A stretch of 64,000 nucleotides of DNA from JAGQZY01 sp964588335 (GTDB lineage: Bacteria > Bdellovibrionota > Bdellovibrionia > Bdellovibrionales > JAGQZY01): NCBI GenBank assembly GCA_964588335.1, contig CAZPOV010000010.1:1-64000 (forward strand). The letters run 5' to 3'. Under the pieces are notes generated by a model. It made no database searches. It saw nothing but the letters and a program-made list of their open reading frames with translations, and was not told the DNA's origin. Below are positions 43,681 through 52,760 of the stretch, piece by piece (within the stretch, counting starts at the first letter, position 1; each line of letters opens with the position of its first letter). The position numbers were made by a program, and so were the translations under genes.

Positions 43681-45288
43681 CTAAGATGGATTGAGCGCTG
43701 TAAAGTTCATCAAAAATTCGGTGCCGACACCAAGCTCACTGTTCACCTGAATATCGCCCTTGTGAGATTCGATGATGGAGTGAGTGATCGCCAGTCCAAG
43801 CCCAGTGCCCTTATGTTTCGTGGTATGAAAGGGTTCGAAAATTCTCTCTTTAAGCTCGTCACTCATACCGACACCATTGTCTTTGATACTGACAGTGATC
43901 CACTTGCCGTTTTTTCTTACAGAAATGGTAATGGTGGGCTGCTCACTGCCCTCCATGGCTTGGGCTGCATTCACCAAAATATTCAGTAAGGCCTGTTTCA
44001 GCTTGTCGCGATTGCCAAGAATCTTCAGTTCCCCATCAACCATCGAGTCAACTTTAAGATTTGCTGTGTGTGCATCGTTTTGCATGAACTGAACGACCTC
44101 AGCGATCAGTTTCCCGAGGTCAATTTTGTCTTCCATGGGGGCTTCGGGCTTGGCAAAGTCAAGAAATTCGGTGATCAGATTATTCAGCCGGTCAATCTCT
44201 TTGCTGACGATCGACATCAGCTTGGTGGTTTGTGCAGCATCACTATCCCCAGCTTTCAACAGTTCTATACTTCCACTGATACCGGCCAATGGGTTTCGAA
44301 TCTCATGGGCAATACCGGCGGCTAACTGGCCAATAGCGGCCATTTTTTCAGACTGTCGAACGCGTTTTTCAAGAGCCTTCATGTGAGTGTGATCTTGAAA
44401 GGCGACAATGCGTCCCTGGGGCAAACCACTCTCATCGCGGAGCTCACTCACACTCAAATTAAGAAGTCGCTTTTCACCCTGTCGGTCAAACTTGATGTCA
44501 AATTCATGGTCTAAACTGGCGGTGGCCAACTCAATATGCGGTAGACAGGCTGAAAAAGGCTTATTGAGAACCTCGCCGGGCTTCAGCCCAAGGATCGAAT
44601 GCGCGGCCGGGTTGGCCTGCAGAATCCGCATTTGCTGGTCGACTGTGATCAAACCCGAATTGATGTTGGAAAGAATCAGTTCATTCAAATTCTTTAAGGT
44701 GACAACATCACGCACTCTTTCCTTGAGCTCCGCACCCATCACATTCAATTGCTCACTGAGATAGCCAGCCAGGTAAGCCACCGTAAAAAATGCTAAATTA
44801 TTGACCCCAACCGCTAGATAGGCTGTGTTTCCTGACAGACTGGTATCCAGTGAGACGATGAAAGAAAACAAAACCGAAGTCCAAAGCGCTAACATTAAAG
44901 CGCCCTTGCGCTGGAAGATCACTCCACACAATATCAAATTGACCAGATAGAGGAAAATCAACAGCGATTGCTGAACGCCAATAAAATAAATCAACCCTGT
45001 AATATAAAACGCTTCAAAGAAAAACAAAAACCCTGTGGTCCATGGATTGTTATGAAGATTGCGAAAAAACAGAAAAAAACTGAATTGTAGAAGTAGGGAA
45101 AAACCGATTAAAAAATAAAGTGGGTAAAAAACCTGAGTCGCATCGATCCTTGACTCGAAAAACTGAAACGACAGCGTAAAAAGCAAAACAACAAGAAGAA
45201 ATCCAAAGCGAATGCTATGCACCGTAAATGACTGATTTTCAGTCTTAGAGAAATCAAAGCGTTGTGCCAGACCACGACTGGCGACCAT
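43681..45288 (-). CDS. pilS: PilS-like sensor histidine kinase
   Basis: 535 residues. About six membrane helices within residues 25-185, a PAS domain at about 205-310 (LILSNINSGLITVDQQMRIL), HisKA with His328 (GIAHEIRNPLAG) and a HATPase domain (NILVNAAQAM, KDNGVGM, KGTGLGLAITHSI). It phosphorylates PilR. In Pseudomonas, PilS senses pilin levels in the membrane. Translation begins on the pilC stop (TAATG). Confidence 0.93.
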   Translation of the reverse strand: MVASRGLAQRFDFSKTENQSFTVHSIRFGFLLVVLLFTLSFQFFESRIDATQVFYPLYFLIGFSLLLQFSFFLFFRNLHNNPWTTGFLFFFEAFYITGLIYFIGVQQSLLIFLYLVNLILCGVIFQRKGALMLALWTSVLFSFIVSLDTSLSGNTAYLAVGVNNLAFFTVAYLAGYLSEQLNVMGAELKERVRDVVTLKNLNELILSNINSGLITVDQQMRILQANPAAHSILGLKPGEVLNKPFSACLPHIELATASLDHEFDIKFDRQGEKRLLNLSVSELRDESGLPQGRIVAFQDHTHMKALEKRVRQSEKMAAIGQLAAGIAHEIRNPLAGISGSIELLKAGDSDAAQTTKLMSIVSKEIDRLNNLITEFLDFAKPEAPMEDKIDLGKLIAEVVQFMQNDAHTANLKVDSMVDGELKILGNRDKLKQALLNILVNAAQAMEGSEQPTITISVRKNGKWITVSIKDNGVGMSDELKERIFEPFHTTKHKGTGLGLAITHSIIESHKGDIQVNSELGVGTEFLMNFTALNPS

Positions 45289-46505
45289 TACATACCACCT
45301 GCCATATTAAAGATCGGCAGATACATCGCGATAACGAAAAAAGCGACAATGCCACCGAGAACCACAATCATCATGGGCTCCATTAGACTGGTAATACTGT
45401 TCACCGCCACATCCACTTCATCTTCATAAAAATCAGCCACTTTATTTAACATTTCATCCAAAGCACCGGTTTGCTCTCCAACGGCGATCATTTGAGTCAC
45501 CATATGCGGAATAAACACTTCTTGTGCTAATGGTACGGATAAAAGCTTTCCTTTGGCAATTGACTGGCGCGACTTCATCAGAGCATTTTCAATAACTGAA
45601 TTCCCACAGGTGTTGGCGGCAATTTGCAAAGCATCCATAATCGAAACACCGGCGGCCAACAATGTTGAAAGAGTTCTTGAAAATCGAGCCATCGCCGATT
45701 TAATGATAAAATCACCAAACACAGGAAGGCGGATTAAAATATTATCCAATTGAACTTGACCCGCTTTGGTGCTTTGCCAAGCCTTAAACGAAGCGATGAT
45801 GGCACCGACCACCACAAATATCATGTACCAACGATCGATAACGAAATCACTCATGTTCATGCATACTTTCGTCATGTACGGAATTTCCATTCCAGAGCTT
45901 TCAAAAATTTCAACGAACTTGGGAATCACAAATATCAATAATCCAAAAACCACCGCTAAGGCGATAAATAGAACAATGACGGGATAGGACATAGCGCCCT
46001 TAATTTTTCCATTCAATTTGACCGACTTTTCGATATATTCGGCGAGACGGTTGAGGACCTGATCGAGAACACCACCCTCTTCCCCGGCGATTAACATGTT
46101 GATATAAAACTTGCTAAAAACATTCGGGTGAGCCTTAAAGGCGTCTCCTAATTTCTTACCTTCAGAAATATCAGAGACAATTTTATTCAAAGCAGCGTCC
46201 AAACCCTTACCACGGGGTGATTGTGAAAGCACTTCCAAAGCTTGAACCAACGGCACCCCTGATTGGATCAAGACCGAAAGCTGACGAGTAAAAACCTGGA
46301 GATCTTTCGGTTTTACTTTAGCACCAAAGCGACTGGCGATTTTTGGACCCGACCCAGAAGACGACAGCGCCCCGGTGGCCACCTTGATAGGGATTAATTT
46401 CTTCGCACGCAACTTGATACGAGCTTCAGCTTCATTGTTGGCTTCAATCGATCCTTGAACCACTTTGCCGTTGAATGCTTTTGCTTGATATCCAAACGTT
46501 GGCAT
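45288..46505 (-). CDS. pilC: PilC, type IV pilus inner-membrane platform protein
   Basis: 405 residues. Two GspF domains (about 70-195 and 270-395) and three membrane helices, plus an N-terminal segment (FGYQAKAFNGKVVQGSIEA) typical of PilC/GspF. Motifs include RQLSVLIQSGVPLVQALEVL and GEEGGVLDQVLNRLAEY. It links the PilB/PilT ATPases to the growing pilus. TAATG overlaps at both ends with pilT and pilS. Confidence 0.95.
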   Translation of the reverse strand: MPTFGYQAKAFNGKVVQGSIEANNEAEARIKLRAKKLIPIKVATGALSSSGSGPKIASRFGAKVKPKDLQVFTRQLSVLIQSGVPLVQALEVLSQSPRGKGLDAALNKIVSDISEGKKLGDAFKAHPNVFSKFYINMLIAGEEGGVLDQVLNRLAEYIEKSVKLNGKIKGAMSYPVIVLFIALAVVFGLLIFVIPKFVEIFESSGMEIPYMTKVCMNMSDFVIDRWYMIFVVVGAIIASFKAWQSTKAGQVQLDNILIRLPVFGDFIIKSAMARFSRTLSTLLAAGVSIMDALQIAANTCGNSVIENALMKSRQSIAKGKLLSVPLAQEVFIPHMVTQMIAVGEQTGALDEMLNKVADFYEDEVDVAVNSITSLMEPMMIVVLGGIVAFFVIAMYLPIFNMAGGM

Positions 46506-47569
46506 TAAAACCCTGCTTTCTTAAAGAGATTCATCATCTGCTCAACATCTAAACTGTTTTGCAGGGCTTGCTCTTTGGTGATGTGTCCAGCTTTGAAAAG
46601 ACGGAAGAGATTTTGGTTCAAAGTCGTCATACCGCTTTTTTTCTGCCCGACTTGCATCATTGTCTCCAACTGGTGCAATTTATTCTCACGAATGAGATTT
46701 CGCACTCCGGGGTTCATCAACAGAAGCTCATAGGCTAGAACGCGCCCGCTCTTTTTACTTGGCAGCAACTTCTGACTGATCACACCTTGAAGTGTAAAGC
46801 TGAGCATCACCCGGATGCGATCTTGTTGATCGGATGGAAAAACACTGACGATTCGATTGATGGTTTGCACGGCCGAGTTGGTGTGCAGAGTTGAAAAAAC
46901 CAGGTGACCTGTTTCAGCCAACTGTAGAGCTGTTTCAATGGCTTCCAAATCTCGTAACTCACCGATCAAACAGTAGTCAGGATCCTGTCGCACCACCGAT
47001 TTCAGTGCTCGGGTGTACGAATTGGAGTCGGTGCCGATTTCGCGTTGACTCACCATACATTTTGCATGGTCGTGCATGTACTCGATGGGATCTTCCAGCG
47101 TGACAATATGGCCATACTTGGTTTTATTGATTTCACCCAAAAGCGAAGCAATCGTTGTGGTTTTACCAGAACCCGTCGGCCCAGTGACTAAGACCAATCC
47201 ATTCGGAATATTGGTGAGCGCTCGCAAATAATCAGGCAATCCCAGATCTCTAAAGTCTGGCACCATCACAGGAACCTGCCGAAAGGCTCCAGCCACGGCA
47301 TTTTTTGAAAAATAGTAATTGGCTCGAAACCGCGCAACCCCTTTGACTTCAAAGCTAAAATCCAACTCCTTAGCCTGCTCAAACATGGCCTTCTGGTGGT
47401 CTTTCAAAACGGAATAGCAAATTCGACGTGAGTCCTCGCTGGATAATTTATCCATTTTAACTCGTACAATTTTACCATCAATACGGAGTCCTGGAGCCGC
47501 GCCGGGTGTGATATGCACATCCGAAGCTCCACGATCTTTTGCAAATTTCAACAGCTGGATCAAATTCAT
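46505..47569 (-). CDS. pilT: PilT, type IV pilus retraction ATPase
   Basis: 354 residues. Walker A GPTGSGKTTT (130-139), Asp-box and Walker B region (DPDYCLIGELRDLEAIETAL), His-box (TGHLVFSTLHTNSA). The AIRNLIRE-type motif of PilT appears as GVRNLIRENKLHQL. The hexamer drives pilus retraction and twitching. It lies between pilB and pilC, overlapping each by one base. Confidence 0.95.
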   Translation of the reverse strand: MNLIQLLKFAKDRGASDVHITPGAAPGLRIDGKIVRVKMDKLSSEDSRRICYSVLKDHQKAMFEQAKELDFSFEVKGVARFRANYYFSKNAVAGAFRQVPVMVPDFRDLGLPDYLRALTNIPNGLVLVTGPTGSGKTTTIASLLGEINKTKYGHIVTLEDPIEYMHDHAKCMVSQREIGTDSNSYTRALKSVVRQDPDYCLIGELRDLEAIETALQLAETGHLVFSTLHTNSAVQTINRIVSVFPSDQQDRIRVMLSFTLQGVISQKLLPSKKSGRVLAYELLLMNPGVRNLIRENKLHQLETMMQVGQKKSGMTTLNQNLFRLFKAGHITKEQALQNSLDVEQMMNLFKKAGF

Positions 47570-49269
47570 TAGAACTCAGGGTCCTCCATAGTTTTCGAAA
47601 GCACTTCCTGTACTGAGGCGAGGCCCTTTTTCATTTTTGTAATTCCCGATTGGCGAAGAGAAATCATTCCACCACGCAAAGCCGCTCGTCGCAACTCAAG
47701 AGGTGTAGCACCTGTCAGAACCGCATCGCGAATTTGATCGGTCATCGGCATCACCTCGTAAACAGCGACTCGACCGGTTTTGCCAGTGCCATCGCAACTG
47801 GCGCAACCTTCGCCTTTTTTGGGCTCGACCGATGCAATATCCTCTTGCTTAACTCCCATACCGAGTAGGACTTCGGGAGTCACGCTATCGGGAACCAAGC
47901 AGTTTTGACAGTTTTTCTTTAACAGTCGCTGGGCCAGAATCAGTTCAATGGTGGAGGTTACCAAAAACGGCGGTATCCCCATATTAAGTAAGCGATCGAT
48001 GGTTTTGGTGGCATCGTTGGTGTGGAGGGTGCTTAAAACCAAGTGACCGGTTGAGGCGGCTTCAAAGGCGATTTCGCCGGTGACATGATCTCGAATCTCC
48101 CCGACCAGGATCACATCTGGATCCTGACGAAGAAACGATCGCAGAGCGCCAGCAAAGGTAAAATCAATATCTGGTTTGACTTGAACCTGATTGATACCCT
48201 CGATATTAAATTCTACCGGATCTTCGGCGGTACTAATGTTTTTGGTGACGTCGTGAAGTTCATAAAGGGCTGAGTAAAGTGTTGTTGTCTTACCGGAACC
48301 CGTTGGACCGGTAACCAGAATCAGTCCTTGAGGCCGATGCAGTCTTTCGAGAAACTTCTGCAGTTCTTCTTCTTCAAACCCCAAGTCTCTTAGATCCAGC
48401 TTTAAATTCGACTTATCGAGAATACGGAGAACCACTTTTTCTCCGGTCACACACGGAAGAACACTCATTCGAAAATCCACAGGCTCCCGGCCAGGGATGC
48501 GAATTCGGATTCGTCCGTCTTGCGGCTTTCTTTTTTCTGTAATATCCAGTCGCGACATAACCTTTAATCGACTGGCCACCGAAACCGCCATCGCCACCGG
48601 CGGTCGATACTTTTCGATCAGAGTTCCATCTTTGCGAAAGCGAACCCGTAGGTATCTTTCATAGGGTTCAATATGAATATCGGAGGTTCCCGAATTGATG
48701 GCTTCAATTAACATGGTATTGACAAATCGAATCACCGGATCGTTACTTTCTTCAACTTCATATTCGGCGGCCGGCGACAGTTCTGATTCCTCAGCCGCAT
48801 CGGCTTCCATTTCGGTGAGGATATCGCCAGCCGACTCACCTTGAGCGCCATAGTATTTTTCAAGAGCAGCTTCGATTTCATTATCAAGTGCCACCACCGG
48901 CTGAATCTTACAGCGGGTTAAAAACGCGATATCATCTTTCACAAAAATGTTGGTGGGATCAGCAAAAGCGACAACCAAACTGTTGCCAGCTTTGGACACA
49001 GGAATCACTGTGTGTTTGCGACACTGCTCGACGTTGAGCATGCCAAGAGCTTCTTGGTCGATTTCGAAAGTACTTAAGTCGATGGCGGGAAAGCCATACA
49101 AATCGGAAAATTTTTCGCGCAATGTTTGCGGATCAATGGCCCCTTGCTGCAACAATATAGAGGTGAGATTTTCCCCACTTTTGCGTTGCTCGTCTTTGGC
49201 TTTTTCAAGTTGGGAAGCTGAAATCAGTTGTCCCTCAACAAGTGTACTAACTAGAGCCTTATTCGACAC
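47569..49269 (-). CDS. pilB: PilB, type IV pilus extension ATPase
   Basis: 566 residues. An N-terminal MshEN-type domain (about 1-140, able to bind c-di-GMP in relatives), a ATPase with Walker A at 321-328 (GPTGSGKT), Asp-box and Walker B (DPDVILVGEIRD), and a tetra-Cys zinc site (CQNC ... GCASCDG). It powers pilus extension. It heads the operon. The spacer of 95 bases upstream shows GGAGG before the start. Confidence 0.95.
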   Translation of the reverse strand: MSNKALVSTLVEGQLISASQLEKAKDEQRKSGENLTSILLQQGAIDPQTLREKFSDLYGFPAIDLSTFEIDQEALGMLNVEQCRKHTVIPVSKAGNSLVVAFADPTNIFVKDDIAFLTRCKIQPVVALDNEIEAALEKYYGAQGESAGDILTEMEADAAEESELSPAAEYEVEESNDPVIRFVNTMLIEAINSGTSDIHIEPYERYLRVRFRKDGTLIEKYRPPVAMAVSVASRLKVMSRLDITEKRKPQDGRIRIRIPGREPVDFRMSVLPCVTGEKVVLRILDKSNLKLDLRDLGFEEEELQKFLERLHRPQGLILVTGPTGSGKTTTLYSALYELHDVTKNISTAEDPVEFNIEGINQVQVKPDIDFTFAGALRSFLRQDPDVILVGEIRDHVTGEIAFEAASTGHLVLSTLHTNDATKTIDRLLNMGIPPFLVTSTIELILAQRLLKKNCQNCLVPDSVTPEVLLGMGVKQEDIASVEPKKGEGCASCDGTGKTGRVAVYEVMPMTDQIRDAVLTGATPLELRRAALRGGMISLRQSGITKMKKGLASVQEVLSKTMEDPEF

Positions 49270-49364
49270 TCGAATCCTCCAAAAATAATGTCCTTATAGT
49301 AGTTTACAGAAACTCGAAGAAAAGTGTACAGGACCCAAGTCCAGAGGAGAGGTCGGCTTGCATT

Positions 49365-50177
49365 TTATTTTCTAGCCGAAGCCATTTTGCTCAAATTAGA
49401 GGCTAATTCACCAACCCTGCGAGCAAGGATTTCAGCCCAGATCTCACGAATTGTAGCAAATGCCATGATATCGACTCCAAGGGCCGCCACCTCTTTGAAC
49501 AAGAAGTTCGAGTCACCCACCAAATCAAAAACCAAAGAATTGGAAGACAGAAAATGAAAATAGCTCATGTCTTCTAAAATTTGCTGGGGGTAGGTCTCTT
49601 CCATGACGAAACAAAAGGAGTACTCTTTTTCACTTTGGATAAAATCGGCAGAATCGACGTGGGAGATCTTAACACCCAGAAGTCCGGACTGATCATTATC
49701 AATAATCATAGCCTCGGAACCGCTATTGTGCATTTCTAGAAATACAAAATCCTCAAATCCGAAACGTGCCAACACATCAATCACCGGCAGGGCCAATGGC
49801 GAATGCCCAAGAAAAATGACAGATCCTTTATAGTCTTGATTTTGAATCGACTTTAATAACACCTCACGAAACACTTCACTAAAAATCGAGTGTCCCCACA
49901 AGGTTCCCTGCTGATTGGACACCAAGTCGATATACTTTAAAAAATGACTGCCAACGGCTCGATACTTGACGACCTCGTAGGCATTAAAACAATTTTCATC
50001 AGCAATAATCGAAAGGTCATAGTCGGCGATTTTTTCTTTCAATGACTTACCAGAGAGCCCTGAATCTTTGACAGCTTGCCACTTCACTTGCTGACTCAAT
50101 TCAGGGTGACTTTCTAAGTAAGAATAGAAGGAATGACTTTGAGAGTAAAGAATCAGTCCTTTAAGTAAGTTTTTCAC
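49365..50177 (-). CDS. Rossmann-like protein, possibly degenerate shikimate dehydrogenase homologue
   Basis: 270 residues. A nucleotide-binding-like core at about 118-150 (GSVIFLGHSPLALPVIDVLA), where the usual GxGxxA is altered. The overall order is like AroE: N-terminal alpha/beta part, central Rossmann fold, and a C-terminal helix set (GVDIMAFATIREIWAEILARR). The shikimate-binding Lys and Asp were not found. It begins 17 bases inside ribF, so it is translated with it. Function unknown; the AroE comparison is by eye. Confidence 0.6.
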   Translation of the reverse strand: MKNLLKGLILYSQSHSFYSYLESHPELSQQVKWQAVKDSGLSGKSLKEKIADYDLSIIADENCFNAYEVVKYRAVGSHFLKYIDLVSNQQGTLWGHSIFSEVFREVLLKSIQNQDYKGSVIFLGHSPLALPVIDVLARFGFEDFVFLEMHNSGSEAMIIDNDQSGLLGVKISHVDSADFIQSEKEYSFCFVMEETYPQQILEDMSYFHFLSSNSLVFDLVGDSNFLFKEVAALGVDIMAFATIREIWAEILARRVGELASNLSKMASARK

Positions 50178-51096
50178 AGTCGCTATTGTCCTTCAAATTG
50201 CCAATATCTTTTTTAATTTGCTCCTTCAGTCTATCAAGATTTTCAAACTTTTTCTCATCTCTTATTTTGCGATAGAATTTTAGGTCAACGGACCTCCCAT
50301 ACAGATCGCCGGAGTAGTCCAGTATATGGGCCTCGACAGTGACTTTATCTCCCGCTACGGTTGGCCGTTCCCCGATATTGACGACCGCCGAATGGCTTTG
50401 TTCTCCCCACTCAATCCGACAATGGTAAACGCCGTTTCTCGGCACCAGAGTCTTTAACTCCCCTAAATTCGCGGTTGGAAATCCGAGCGTGCGGCCAAGC
50501 TTCTTCCCCTCTTCAACTCTTCCCTGCAGACGATAGGGGTACCCCAAGACCTGGCAAGCCTCACTGACTTCCCCCGACTTCAATAGATGGCGCACCCATG
50601 TGCTCGACAAAGTCTGGCCGTTTTCAACTAAGGGTTGGCCTTGCAAGACGGTGACATCGGACTTTGAAAAGAACTGCTTGGCCATTGCAAAGTCCCCTTC
50701 ACCCTGGTGACCGAAGCGAAAATCATAGCCGAAGAACAGAATCGCAAGGTCGAAAAAGCGGAGGAGATATTGACGCAAAAAGTCTTCGGCACTGACTTGA
50801 GCGAAGCTGGCGTTGAAATTTTGAAAAATAAGGTGCTCAACGCCCAGGGCCTGCAGATGTTCAATCTTGGCGGTCTCATCCATCAAGAGCTCAAATCCCT
50901 TGGTTTTAAAGACTAGGTCGGGGTGCGGTTCGAAACAGAGAACTGCCGATTGCAAGTTTCGACTTTGGGCCTTTTCAATCAAACTTTCGATCATGTGCTG
51001 ATGACCCCTATGGACACCATCAAAGTTACCTATTGTGAGGGCCACAGGCGAGGGCAAGGGCTTCATTGTCGCTAAATTTCCGCGATGGATTTCCAT
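50161..51096 (-). CDS. ribF: RibF, bifunctional riboflavin kinase/FAD synthetase
   Basis: 311 residues. FAD synthetase half with GNFDGVHRGHQ and CFEPHPD; riboflavin kinase half with RLQGRVEEGKKLGRTLGFPT, NGVYHC and VEAHILDYSGDLYGR. It makes FMN and FAD from riboflavin and ATP. It is divergent from the histidine kinase gene at 51180. Confidence 0.96.
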   Translation of the reverse strand: MEIHRGNLATMKPLPSPVALTIGNFDGVHRGHQHMIESLIEKAQSRNLQSAVLCFEPHPDLVFKTKGFELLMDETAKIEHLQALGVEHLIFQNFNASFAQVSAEDFLRQYLLRFFDLAILFFGYDFRFGHQGEGDFAMAKQFFSKSDVTVLQGQPLVENGQTLSSTWVRHLLKSGEVSEACQVLGYPYRLQGRVEEGKKLGRTLGFPTANLGELKTLVPRNGVYHCRIEWGEQSHSAVVNIGERPTVAGDKVTVEAHILDYSGDLYGRSVDLKFYRKIRDEKKFENLDRLKEQIKKDIGNLKDNSDCEKLT

Positions 51097-51179
51097 TCCT
51101 AGGATATATCAGCCTTTAATGGCGTGGTTAAGTAAAATTTACCCTGCCCATATGGACTTCAAGTGACTACAATAAGGCC

Positions 51180-52760
51180 ATGGCTCAACCTTTGAATTTT
51201 AAAGACCTGTTCCTACGGATGCTCGTTATATTTTTAACCTCCCTGGTGGTGCTATTTCTTACGCGCGAGAACAGCTTTGATCTCCAATTCAAGATTCGTA
51301 AAAAACAAGAAACCTTCAATCAACTTCTCATCATTGAGGTGGCCAACAGTGACTCGATTGAAGAGGTCCTAAAAACACTGAAACAAAAAGGTGTTAAGGA
51401 TATTTATGTTAGCCACTTTCTAGAAGACCAAAGTGATGAAATCGTCACTCCTTATATTGTGTCTGAGAAAGTTTCAAATTATTTAAGTATCGACCTCCCT
51501 CCTGATGGCGATGGTTTAACAAGAAGAGTAAAGTTTCTTAATGACAACCATCCGAAAGCTGGCCAAAAACCCTTAACCCTCAACTATCGGGGCTCTGAGA
51601 ACACTTTTTCTAATATCAATTACTACGACCTGGCTGCGAGCGGAATGGATTTGCAAAATAAAGTGGTCATAGTTAAAAGCACCAAGCCGATCAATTATTA
51701 TACGACACCGGTTGGCTTACTCTCGGAAGCTGAAATCGTCGCCACTCTTCTTGATAATCAATTTGCCAATCGCTTTATCCCGCCAAAAAGTTTCATTGCA
51801 CCCATTATTATTCTTTTTGCGTTGATGCTCATTACAACCATGTTTCTGATTTATCTGCCTTCGACTCTCGCCTTAATTTCAACTGTCGTTCTTGGTATCA
51901 CCTATCTCAGTCTTTCTCTTTGGACCTTTGATACATTTTCATTTTGGACGCCCCTATTAGCCCCCATCATTCAATTTGCACTGACGTTCTTATTGATTTC
52001 AAACTACAAATTTGTCCTCAATGAAAAAACACGCTGGAGCCTTGAGCGAGAATCTGTCTTCTTCAATCAGGTTGAAGAAATGAAAACCAATTTTTTGAGC
52101 TTATTCAGTCATGATCTAAAAACCCCTTTGGCGAAGATCATTGGTATCGTCGACACACTGAAAAGTAAAATTGATGATCCAGAGGTCCATTCTGAACTGG
52201 ATAAGATTCACCAATCGTCACTTGAGCTGGATAAATACATAAAAAAGATTTTGAAGATGTCTCAGATCCAGTCAAAGAGTATTTCTCTGAACAAAGAGCC
52301 CACCGACCTTAACCAGTTGATTGATCAGGCCGTACAACAAAATCTTCACCTAGCACAAAGCAAAGGGATTCAAATTAACAAGAAGACCACACCTTTGTTT
52401 ATGGTGGATATTGACCCTTCATTGGTAAAAGAAGTCATTATCAACTTCTTGGAAAATGCCGTCACCTATTCTCCTGAAAACAGTCAAGTTACTGTAATTT
52501 CAGACGAAGTTGAGGATTTTATTAAAGTCTCCGTGATCGACGAAGGTAATGGCATCCCAAAAAACATACAAGAGAACATTTGGGAGAAGTCGTTTCGCTT
52601 TGATAAAGAAAAAAGTGGCTATGGACTGGGACTGTTTCTATCACGCTACGTGATTCACCTCCACGGAGGACAAGTTTTTTTAAATAGTCGAGAAAATAGT
52701 GGTAGTGAATTCGGCTTTCTAATACCCTTGAGCGAGGAGAGCAACAATGAAACCTCTTAA
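51180..52760 (+). CDS. CHASE2-like sensor histidine kinase
   Basis: 526 residues. One helix near residue 12-27, an exported region of about 170 residues with a shortened CHASE2-like pattern (SFDLQFKIRKK, KVVIVKSTKPINYYTTPVG), three helices (about 203-275), then HisKA with His311 (LFSHDLKTPLAK) and HATPase (NFLENAVTYSP, DEGNGIP, GYGLGLFLSRY). It signals to the response regulator whose start lies 14 bases inside its own 3' end. Confidence 0.88.
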   Translation: MAQPLNFKDLFLRMLVIFLTSLVVLFLTRENSFDLQFKIRKKQETFNQLLIIEVANSDSIEEVLKTLKQKGVKDIYVSHFLEDQSDEIVTPYIVSEKVSNYLSIDLPPDGDGLTRRVKFLNDNHPKAGQKPLTLNYRGSENTFSNINYYDLAASGMDLQNKVVIVKSTKPINYYTTPVGLLSEAEIVATLLDNQFANRFIPPKSFIAPIIILFALMLITTMFLIYLPSTLALISTVVLGITYLSLSLWTFDTFSFWTPLLAPIIQFALTFLLISNYKFVLNEKTRWSLERESVFFNQVEEMKTNFLSLFSHDLKTPLAKIIGIVDTLKSKIDDPEVHSELDKIHQSSLELDKYIKKILKMSQIQSKSISLNKEPTDLNQLIDQAVQQNLHLAQSKGIQINKKTTPLFMVDIDPSLVKEVIINFLENAVTYSPENSQVTVISDEVEDFIKVSVIDEGNGIPKNIQENIWEKSFRFDKEKSGYGLGLFLSRYVIHLHGGQVFLNSRENSGSEFGFLIPLSEESNNETS

